DNA of 10,587 nt from Candidatus Binataceae bacterium (GTDB lineage Bacteria; Desulfobacterota; Binatia; Binatales; Binataceae), in assembly GCA_030042765.1 (NCBI GenBank), contig JASHZA010000120.1, positions 1 to 10,587 of the forward strand. Reading direction: 5' to 3'. Of the stretch, positions 1 through 5,483 are shown piece after piece (within the stretch, counting starts at the first letter, position 1; every line of letters begins with the position of its first letter). The notes under the pieces were generated by a model, which searched no databases, was not told the origin of the DNA, and worked only from the letters and a program-made list of their open reading frames with translations. The position numbers were made by a program, and so were the translations under genes.

Positions 1-1
1 G

Positions 2-319
2 GAGGCGCTCATAGTGAAGCACAATCCGAGTTGGAGGCTCGGCGGCGGTATCGGAATTCATCCCAAATACACGCGAGATGTTGCGCTCGGTGGCTTCGAT
101 CGGATCGAGACGTTCTCGTTTGACGTGTTCGCGCCATACAGCCACGAGGGGTGGCGCGGGCGGATTCGGGCGAGTGCGGGAGTCGGGGGAACGCTTAAGC
201 CCGAGCAGGTAGCTGCGTTCGATAGCGAGCTGGCTGCGATCCTGAAGGAGCGTTTTTCGGAGGAGCCGATAGGCGTGCATCATCGGACGTTCGCGCTGGT
301 AGCCTGCGTTCCAAGTTGA
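2..319 (+). CDS. C-terminal part of a probable class I SAM-dependent methyltransferase (5' end outside window)
   Basis: The reading frame is open to the left edge, so 105 residues of a longer protein are visible. The GTG at 14 is only the first possible start codon inside the window, not a credible gene start. The visible part has the look of the C-terminal third of class I SAM-dependent methyltransferases: a glycine-rich GGGIGIH stretch, then FSFDV, a PYSHEGWRGRIRASAG block (about residues 46-61 of the fragment), a helix rich in Ala/Glu after LKPEQVAAF, and a final FALVA strand. The SAM-binding N-terminal motifs would lie upstream and cannot be seen, so the substrate is unknown. It is co-directional with the oxidoreductase that starts 123 bases downstream; operon membership is possible but unproven. 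The family call rests on memory of similar C-termini and is moderate. Confidence 0.55.
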   Translation, partial: EALIVKHNPSWRLGGGIGIHPKYTRDVALGGFDRIETFSFDVFAPYSHEGWRGRIRASAGVGGTLKPEQVAAFDSELAAILKERFSEEPIGVHHRTFALVACVPS

Positions 320-431
320 ACACGACCGCCAGGCAGAGGCCCTTCAGCAAGCTGGGAATGGCCTTTCGGCGCCGCACTGACTAGGATAATGTCTGGCGCG
401 GCCAAAAAGCCGCTCGCGCACGCCGCCGCAC

Positions 432-436
432 AGGAG
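432..436 (+). promoter_or_regulatory. Shine-Dalgarno AGGAG that decides the oxidoreductase start at 443
   Basis: A perfect AGGAG sits 6 bases before ATG 443. The alternative upstream in-frame ATG at 389 has no such site at proper spacing. A GATAAT hexamer at 385-390 resembles a -10 box and, if real, would start transcription near 397, which excludes the 389 start. I see no convincing -35 box for it. Confidence 0.6.
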
Positions 437-442
437 AAGCCT

Positions 443-1747
443 ATGAAATTCACCTGGTTCCATCTGATGCCCTACCGGTATCTGCCGGAAGATTTCAAGG
501 ACAAGTATCGCAGCGTGTGGGTCGATATCCCGCGGGACCTTTACGATCCGAAAGTCGGCCATCGCCTCTACAACGACTACCTCGATCAGCTCGAGTTTGC
601 GGATCGCGTGGGCTTCGACGGACTGGGGGTTAACGAGCATCACCAGAACGCCTACGGGCTGATGCCGTCCCCGAACATCATGGCGGCGGCGCTTTCACGC
701 CGAACACGGCATGCGAATCTGCTGGTGCTCGGAAATTCGATCGCTCTGTATAATCCGCCGGTTCGGGTGGCCGAGGAGTTCGCGATGCTCGACGTGATAA
801 GCGGCGGGCGGTTGGTCGCGGGTTTCCCGGTCGGGACCTCGATGGACACGAATTTCTGTTATGGCGAAGTGCCGGCAACGTTGCGAGAAAAGTACTACGA
901 GGCTCATGACTTGATCGTCAAGGCATGGACCGAAAAGAACGTCTTTTCCTTCAACGGCAAGTTCACCAAGCTGCGTTACGTCAACCTGTGGCCCAAGCCG
1001 CTTCAGCAGCCCCGTCCGCCGATCTGGATCCCCGGCGGCGGCTCGGTCGAGACCTACGACTTCTGCGCGGATCATGACTACCAGTACAGCTTCCTGTCCT
1101 ACTTCGGATATATCGCGGGCAAAAAGGTCGCCGACGGCTATTGGAACGTGTTGGCCAAGAAGGGCAAGCCGCTCAATCCCTACAGCCTGGGCTTCGCGCA
1201 GGTAGTTGCGGTCTCCGAGACGGACGAGCAGGCCGAGCGCGATTACGCGCCCCACATGGACTATTTCTACAATCGTTGCCTGCACGTCTATAACGGCTTC
1301 GCCGACGCTCCCGGCTACCGGACGCTCAAGACCATCAAGTCGGGGTTGCTGGGACAGGTGGGACGGCAGGCGGCGCTGCGGCGCGAAGGCCTGACCTGGA
1401 AGGACTTCCTCAACGAGGGTTACGTGATCGCCGGTTCACCCAAGACCGTGCGTGAACGCTTGCGCGAGGCGATGAAGAGCCTCAATTGCGGCCATCTGAT
1501 GATGCTGATGCAGATCGGGTCGATGCCGCCGGAACTGGTGCGCAAGAGCACCGAGCTATTCGCGCGCGAGGTCATGCCCCACGTGCGCGATCTGTGGAGC
1601 GATTGGGAAGACAAATGGTCGCCGCGGCCGCTGCCCGAGAGCGAACGCGCGATGCCGGCGCCGATCGACCTTGGCAGACGCGAGGTCAACGGCAAGAGTG
1701 CTCCCGGCGCAACCGTTCGTGCCGAAAGCAGGAGCACCGCAAAATGA
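443..1747 (+). CDS. LLM class flavin-dependent oxidoreductase (luciferase-like monooxygenase family)
   Basis: A 434-residue bacterial-luciferase-like (PF00296) TIM-barrel enzyme, expected to use reduced FMN or F420 for oxygenation or hydride transfer in the cytoplasm. Visible motifs are an N-terminal MKFTWFHLMPYR, NEHHQNAYG with E65-H66-H67, a hydrophobic barrel strand LLVLGNSIALYNPP, the block EEFAMLDVISGGRL followed by GFPVGT (127-132), and WIPGGGSVE (195-203), the usual cofactor phosphate-side loop. A SPKTVRERL segment with a following helix and MLMQIGSMP strand forms the typical end of the barrel. About 40 residues of Pro/Arg/Glu-rich tail follow and are probably disordered. I chose ATG 443 over ATG 389 because of the AGGAG 6 bases upstream and because family members begin MKFTWFHLMP. 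The stop overlaps the next ATG by 4 bases (ATGA). The substrate cannot be deduced; pairing with a hydrolase suggests catabolism. Confidence 0.9.
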   Translation: MKFTWFHLMPYRYLPEDFKDKYRSVWVDIPRDLYDPKVGHRLYNDYLDQLEFADRVGFDGLGVNEHHQNAYGLMPSPNIMAAALSRRTRHANLLVLGNSIALYNPPVRVAEEFAMLDVISGGRLVAGFPVGTSMDTNFCYGEVPATLREKYYEAHDLIVKAWTEKNVFSFNGKFTKLRYVNLWPKPLQQPRPPIWIPGGGSVETYDFCADHDYQYSFLSYFGYIAGKKVADGYWNVLAKKGKPLNPYSLGFAQVVAVSETDEQAERDYAPHMDYFYNRCLHVYNGFADAPGYRTLKTIKSGLLGQVGRQAALRREGLTWKDFLNEGYVIAGSPKTVRERLREAMKSLNCGHLMMLMQIGSMPPELVRKSTELFAREVMPHVRDLWSDWEDKWSPRPLPESERAMPAPIDLGRREVNGKSAPGATVRAESRSTAK

Positions 1748-2526
1748 AGACGATGCAAAAAATCGGTGGCGGGCGCTTCGAAGTCGAGATGCAAGTGTGC
1801 GGCAGCGGCGATCCCCTGCTTTACCTCCATGGCGCGGGCGGACTCGTCGGCGTCGATCCGTTTCTCGAGGAACTTGGCAAGGACTTCAAGGTTATCGCGC
1901 CGCATCTGCCCGGATATGGCGATTCGACCGGCGGCGAGTTGATCGAAGACGTGGTGGATGCGAGCTTGTTCTACCATCAGTTGATGGACGATCTGGGTAT
2001 CGCAAGCGCGTACGTCGTCGGCCATTCGATGGGCGGGATGCTCGCGGCGGAACTGGCCGCGGTCGACGTTCATCGCGTCAAAAAGCTGGTGCTGGTTTGT
2101 CCCGCGGGTTTCTGGCGCGACGAGACTCCGATTCCGGATTTTTTCGCGATGGATCTCAGCGACCTCGCCGCGAACTTGTTCCACGATCCCAAATCGCCGT
2201 TGGCGCAAATGTTCACCGCGATTCCGGAAGATGCCGAGCGGCTGGCGGAGATGTACGTCGAGCGGACCAAGCGATTGACGCAGGCGAGCAAGTTCTTGTG
2301 GCCGATTCCCGATCGAGGGCTCAACAAGCGGGCTTGGCGCATCGCAGCGCCGACACTGCTTTTATGGGGCGCGTCCGATCGGCTTATACCACCGGTCTAT
2401 GCGCAGGAGTTTACGAGCCGCATCAAGCAGGCGCAAACGCAGACCATAAAGGAAGCCGGGCATATGGTGATGTATGAGCAGCCCGAGGCCTTTGTTAAGG
2501 CGGTGCGCGGCTTTCTTAAAGCTTGA
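1744..2526 (+). CDS. alpha/beta hydrolase
   Basis: A 260-residue alpha/beta-hydrolase-fold protein. Visible elements are the oxyanion-hole HGAGG (H29-G33), a DLPGYGDS-like segment (HLPGYGDST), the nucleophile elbow GHSMGG with Ser95, the acid in GASDRLIPP with Asp212, and the catalytic His240 in EAGHMVMYEQP. The triad Ser-Asp-His is therefore complete, and the length is typical of esterases, haloalkane dehalogenase relatives and meta-cleavage-product hydrolases (BphD/HsaD type); a Ser nucleophile argues against dehalogenases, which use Asp. The start is set by the ATGA overlap with the oxidoreductase stop and by AGGAG at 1730-1734, 9 bases upstream; a longer in-frame reading upstream only shadows the previous gene. 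Translational coupling implies that the hydrolase acts with the flavin enzyme, plausibly on its product. No signal peptide is seen, so it is likely cytoplasmic. Exact substrate unknown. Confidence 0.9.
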   Translation: MKTMQKIGGGRFEVEMQVCGSGDPLLYLHGAGGLVGVDPFLEELGKDFKVIAPHLPGYGDSTGGELIEDVVDASLFYHQLMDDLGIASAYVVGHSMGGMLAAELAAVDVHRVKKLVLVCPAGFWRDETPIPDFFAMDLSDLAANLFHDPKSPLAQMFTAIPEDAERLAEMYVERTKRLTQASKFLWPIPDRGLNKRAWRIAAPTLLLWGASDRLIPPVYAQEFTSRIKQAQTQTIKEAGHMVMYEQPEAFVKAVRGFLKA

Positions 2527-2579
2527 GCGCCCGGACTTCGACAAAATGACGGCCGCGGCTCTTGCTTAGCCGTATCGTT

Positions 2580-3053
2580 TCAACGGCTTCTGAGAGTTAT
2601 TGCGGCAGCAGTCGGCGGAATCCGGTACCCCGGTGGATACATACGGTAGCACATGAAATAGACCACCACGCCCGTGATCGAGACATAGATCCATAGGGGC
2701 CAGGTCCAGCGAGCGATTCGCCGATGTTTGTGGAAGTTGCCGCGCAGGGCGCGCCACAGTGTGATCAAGACCAGGGGCACGATGACGGTAGCCAGCGTGA
2801 CGTGAGTGATGAGGATCGTAAAGTAGATCGGCCGTACATATCCGTGACCCTGAAAACGGACGTCCCCGATCCGGTAATGGTAGGCGATATAGGACACCAG
2901 AAATGCGATCGACACGGCGAACGCACTCAGCATGAACGCGCGATGCGCCCGGATCCATCGGCGCCGGATGCAATAGAAGCCGGCCGCCAGCAGCAGGGCC
3001 GCGACGCTGTTCAGGATCGCGTTTAGCGGAGCAAGTTCGTAATAAGGGAACAT
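2580..3053 (-). CDS. DUF420 family membrane protein (CtaM/YozB-like, cytochrome oxidase related)
   Basis: A 157-residue integral membrane protein with four clear hydrophobic segments at about residues 10-29, 39-57, 77-99 and 117-135. Polar residues between and inside them include His37, His59 (in YHYRIG), His70, His84 (in THVTLA) and His108/His110, and the segment GHGYVRPIYFTILITHV is characteristic of DUF420 (PF04238). Family members such as Staphylococcus CtaM and Bacillus YozB are linked to maturation of haem-copper (aa3-type) terminal oxidases; the histidines may bind haem or copper. This role is family knowledge, not shown here: no oxidase, SCO1 or CtaG gene is visible nearby. It is convergent with the alpha/beta hydrolase and divergent from the amidohydrolase. 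The ATG at 3053 has no recognisable Shine-Dalgarno at normal distance; the sequence just upstream (GATAAA, in gene sense) might be a -10 element of a leaderless transcript, which is speculative. Confidence 0.82.
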   Translation of the reverse strand: MFPYYELAPLNAILNSVAALLLAAGFYCIRRRWIRAHRAFMLSAFAVSIAFLVSYIAYHYRIGDVRFQGHGYVRPIYFTILITHVTLATVIVPLVLITLWRALRGNFHKHRRIARWTWPLWIYVSITGVVVYFMCYRMYPPGYRIPPTAAAITLRSR

Positions 3054-3255
3054 TTTATCGAAGACTACGCGGGTCCTTTGGAGGAAGCGAATTCAGGCGC
3101 CTTCAATCACACTGCGGCTATGGGAATACCTCAATCCGCTCCCGAGCGCAGGTCCAGGATTGAAAAAGCAGGCGCGGTTTGGTTAGCTGGAATTCTAAGG
3201 AAAATCCCGGGCCGCAAGCGGCAAACGCGGCGGACCCTGCCAGTGGAGGGAAGGA
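3054..3255. other. divergent intergenic region between the DUF420 and amidohydrolase genes
   Basis: These 202 bases separate two divergent starts and should hold promoters for both. A short open frame starting at TTG 3078 runs across it but has no family likeness and overlaps the amidohydrolase start. I see no good -35/-10 pair (the best plus-strand candidate, TTGAAA at 3160-3165, has only a poor TTAGCT partner), no operator-like dyad and no RNA structure. The strong GGAGG at 3245-3249 belongs to the amidohydrolase. Confidence 0.5.
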
Positions 3256-4356
3256 ATGGCAAAGACGATCATTTCCGCGGACTCGCATATTACTGAGCCG
3301 CCAGGCTGCTACATCGACCACATCGAACCGAAGTATCGGGACATCGCGCCCAAGATCGTTCGTGACGAAGCCAAGGGCGACGTGTTTGTGATTCACGGCA
3401 TGAAGAAGCCGCTCGGAATCGCACTTGCGGCGGCTGCGGGCAAGAGCCCCGAAGATCTCAAGATGTACGGGGCGAATTTCGAGAGCCTGCATCGCGGCGG
3501 ATGGGACCCCGAGGCACGCCTTGCCGACCAGGACCGGGACGGCGTGTCCGCCGAGGTCATCTATCCCACGGTGGGCATGCTGCTCTGCAACCATCAGGAC
3601 TTTGACTACAAGAAAGCATGTTTCGACGCCTACAATCGGTGGATCACCGAGTATTGTTCACCCCATCCGGAGCGTCTGATCGGGCTCGGGCAGACTGCGA
3701 TGCGCTCGGTCGAAGAGGGTATTGAAGATCTGCGCAAGATGAAGGAGATGGGTCTGCGGGGTGTGATGATGCCGGGCAATCCGCAGGTCGCCGACTATGA
3801 CGATCCATGCTACGCGCCGTTTTTCGACGCGGCTGTCGACATGGATATGCCGCTGAGCTTTCATATTCTGACCAGCCGCAGCGACGCGATCGGTGGTGGC
3901 CGTGGCCCCAACATCAACGGATTTTTGTCGATCATCCGCGGCAACCAGGACATCATCGGCACGTTCATTTATGGCGGCGTTTTCGATCGCCATCCCAAGC
4001 TCAAGATAGTCTGCGTCGAAGCCGACGCCGGCTGGGTGCCGCACTACATGTACCGGATGGATCACGCGTACAAGCGGCATCGGACTTGGATGAAGTGCCG
4101 CGAACTGCAAAAGATGCCGAGCGACTATTTCCGCGATCACGTTTACCTGACTTTCCAGGACGACTGGGTCGCCTTCAGGATGAAGGACATGTGCAACTAT
4201 CGCCGCCTGATGTGGGCGAACGACTTCCCGCACAGCGACTCGACCTGGCCGTGGTCGCAGGAAATCCTGGCCGAGCATACCAAGGGCCTGACGGCACAGG
4301 AGAAGGACGCGATACTGCACGACAACGTCGCGGACCTTTACCACCTGAGCGTCTAA
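3256..4356 (+). CDS. amidohydrolase family protein (PF04909, metal-dependent TIM-barrel hydrolase/decarboxylase)
   Basis: A 366-residue amidohydrolase of the Amidohydro_2 type. The N-terminal metal-binding motif appears as ADSHITEP with Asp9, His11 and Glu14 in a D-x-H arrangement. A second ligand is likely His203 in LSFHILT, and the conserved C-terminal Asp is Asp323 in WANDFPHSD with His326 beside it. Also visible are GLGQTAM, GVMMPGNP, the FDRHPKLKIV strand and CVEADAGW (Glu255), all typical of this branch. Relatives include ACMS decarboxylase, gamma-resorcylate decarboxylase and LigY-type C-C hydrolases of aromatic catabolism, so decarboxylation or hydrolysis of a cyclic or aromatic-derived acid is plausible. 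The start has GGAGG at 3245-3249 with 6 bases spacing. It is followed 28 bases after its stop by a strong intrinsic terminator, so it is probably transcribed alone from the divergent region. The family is secure and the substrate is unknown. Confidence 0.9.
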   Translation: MAKTIISADSHITEPPGCYIDHIEPKYRDIAPKIVRDEAKGDVFVIHGMKKPLGIALAAAAGKSPEDLKMYGANFESLHRGGWDPEARLADQDRDGVSAEVIYPTVGMLLCNHQDFDYKKACFDAYNRWITEYCSPHPERLIGLGQTAMRSVEEGIEDLRKMKEMGLRGVMMPGNPQVADYDDPCYAPFFDAAVDMDMPLSFHILTSRSDAIGGGRGPNINGFLSIIRGNQDIIGTFIYGGVFDRHPKLKIVCVEADAGWVPHYMYRMDHAYKRHRTWMKCRELQKMPSDYFRDHVYLTFQDDWVAFRMKDMCNYRRLMWANDFPHSDSTWPWSQEILAEHTKGLTAQEKDAILHDNVADLYHLSV

Positions 4357-4384
4357 GGCTGCGACGCCTTTAAAGCTACACGCG

Positions 4385-4422
4385 AAGCGCCGCCGGTCCG
4401 ATTCCGGCGGCGCTTTTGTTTT
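4385..4422 (+). terminator. strong intrinsic (Rho-independent) terminator after the amidohydrolase gene
   Basis: A perfect 12-bp GC-rich stem pairs AAGCGCCGCCGG (4385-4396) with CCGGCGGCGCTT (4404-4415). The loop is 7 bases (4397-4403). A T-rich run of the form TTTTGTTTT ends at 4422. The T-run is only on the plus-strand side, so the terminator acts in the direction of the amidohydrolase gene, whose stop is 28 bases upstream, and isolates it from the dioxygenase gene. Confidence 0.92.
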
Positions 4423-4458
4423 GCTGCGTTTCGAGGTGTACTGGAGACTTGCGCGTTC

Positions 4459-4487
4459 TTGTAAACGCCGGAGAGGTGATCGACAAT
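4459..4487 (+). promoter_or_regulatory. possible sigma70-like promoter for the extradiol dioxygenase gene
   Basis: TTGTAA (4459-4464) and GACAAT (4482-4487) are separated by exactly 17 bases, each matching the consensus at 4 of 6 positions. They lie downstream of the terminator and would give a leader of about 60 bases before ATG 4555. A 5-bp dyad GCGTT/AACGC (4453-4457, 4464-4468) overlaps the -35 box. Since the terminator cuts off read-through, a promoter is needed in this gap, but the match is modest. Confidence 0.27.
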
Positions 4488-4554
4488 CTGAGCTTCATCG
4501 TGTGAGCACGGAACCCCGGCGTGATAAGCTCGGGCCCGGAGGAGGAATCCGCAC

Positions 4555-5472
4555 ATGGCGAGTGTGACGCAGTTGGGCTACCTGGGTTTGAACGTAAGCA
4601 ATCTCCCCGAGTGGGAGCGTTTCGCAACTGAAGTGCTGGGTCTTCAGGTAGCAGGTAAGACGCCGAACGGTTCGCTGTGCCTGCGGATGGACGAGAATCA
4701 CCACCGCTTCATTCTCGAGCAGGGAGATGCCGACGACCTTGCATTTATCGGCTGGGAAGTCGCGGACCAAAATGCGCTGCGCGAACTCGCCGCACAACTG
4801 CGCGACTCCGGCATTGCAGTGGCGGAGGGTTCCGCGGAAGATGCCAGCGCGCGCGGCGTGCTCGAACTTATCCGATTCAAGGACCCGAACGACATCCCGA
4901 GTGAGGCCTACTGCGGCCCGACCATGAATTATGAGAGCCCGTTCAAGTCGCCGCGCCCGATCGCTGGCTTCGAAACCGGAACGATGGGCATGGGTCACAT
5001 CGTGTTGCGGGTTGATGATTCGGCCGCGAGCCTGCACTTCTATCGTGACGTGCTCGGGATGCGCGTCAGCGACTTCATCGACCTCCGGATGCGGCGTGGG
5101 CAGGCAGTGCCGCCGCTGACGCTGACGTTCATGCATTGCAATCCGCGCCACCACACGGTGGCCTTTGGTCAGATCCCGGTGCGTAAGCGGCTGCTGCACT
5201 TCATGCTACAGGTGAAATCGATCGACGATGTGGGTTCGACGCTCTACCTGGCGCAAGACCGCGGCATCGAAATCTCGGGCTCGCTCGGGCGCCATACCAA
5301 CGACCACATGGTGTCGTTCTACATGCGATCGCCATCGGGCTTTGAGATTGAGTACGGTTATGGCGCCCGCACGGTCGACGACTCAACGTGGAAAGTGCAG
5401 CGGCACGATGCCGGCAGCGTCTGGGGACATCGAGGACTCGGCGCGCCCCCGCAAAAACCGGCCACGGCCTGA
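4555..5472 (+). CDS. VOC-superfamily type I extradiol dioxygenase (BphC/HsaC-like)
   Basis: A 305-residue two-domain vicinal-oxygen-chelate protein, the length of 2,3-dihydroxybiphenyl dioxygenases, which cleave catechols next to the diol with Fe(II) and O2. The first domain (about 1-130) starts with the characteristic LGYLGLNVSNLPEW and ATEVLGL. The second (about 145-290) holds the predicted metal triad: His148 in MGHIVLRVDD, His215 in LLHFMLQV and Glu266 in FEIEYGYG. Supporting active-site residues are His199/His200 in NPRHHTVAFG and the NDHMVSFYMR segment with Asp250, His251 and Tyr256. All expected ligands are present, so it is predicted active, not a regulatory VOC relative. The start is fixed by GGAGGAGGA at 4538-4546, 8 bases upstream. 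It sits after a terminator and ends 11 bp from the convergent pth stop, so it is likely monocistronic. Proximity to an alpha/beta hydrolase, an amidohydrolase and a flavin oxidoreductase suggests aromatic or steroid-like ring catabolism; the natural catechol is unknown. Confidence 0.9.
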   Translation: MASVTQLGYLGLNVSNLPEWERFATEVLGLQVAGKTPNGSLCLRMDENHHRFILEQGDADDLAFIGWEVADQNALRELAAQLRDSGIAVAEGSAEDASARGVLELIRFKDPNDIPSEAYCGPTMNYESPFKSPRPIAGFETGTMGMGHIVLRVDDSAASLHFYRDVLGMRVSDFIDLRMRRGQAVPPLTLTFMHCNPRHHTVAFGQIPVRKRLLHFMLQVKSIDDVGSTLYLAQDRGIEISGSLGRHTNDHMVSFYMRSPSGFEIEYGYGARTVDDSTWKVQRHDAGSVWGHRGLGAPPQKPATA

Positions 5473-5483
5473 CAGAATTGCCC

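Noticed and set aside
695..1285. A 196-codon open frame on the minus strand opposite the LLM oxidoreductase.
   Set aside because: It lies fully inside a well-supported gene, has no recognisable motif, and is the usual antisense shadow in GC-rich DNA.
1486..1743. An upstream in-frame extension of the alpha/beta hydrolase into the oxidoreductase gene.
   Set aside because: The ATGA overlap at 1744 and AGGAG at 1730-1734 give a far better start, and the extension residues are out-of-frame oxidoreductase sequence.
1420..2208. A 262-codon minus-strand frame opposite the LLM/hydrolase junction.
   Set aside because: It is antisense to two genes with clear catalytic motifs and has no family likeness of its own.
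2556..2588. Overlapping short dyads CGGCT/AGCCG and AGCCGT/ACGGCT between the hydrolase and DUF420 stops, considered as a terminator or switch.
   Set aside because: Stems are only 5-6 bp and neither strand has a following T-tract; chance is likely in GC-rich DNA.
3160..3188. A possible promoter TTGAAA-N17-TTAGCT ahead of the amidohydrolase.
   Set aside because: The -10 element matches consensus at only 2 of 6 positions.
3078..3296. A 72-codon plus-strand frame from TTG crossing the divergent gap.
   Set aside because: It overlaps the amidohydrolase start in another frame, lacks a ribosome site of its own and has no recognisable domain.
3658..4344. A 228-codon minus-strand frame opposite the amidohydrolase.
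   Set aside because: It has His/Val-rich composition typical of antisense to this gene and no domain; the plus strand has intact metal-site motifs.
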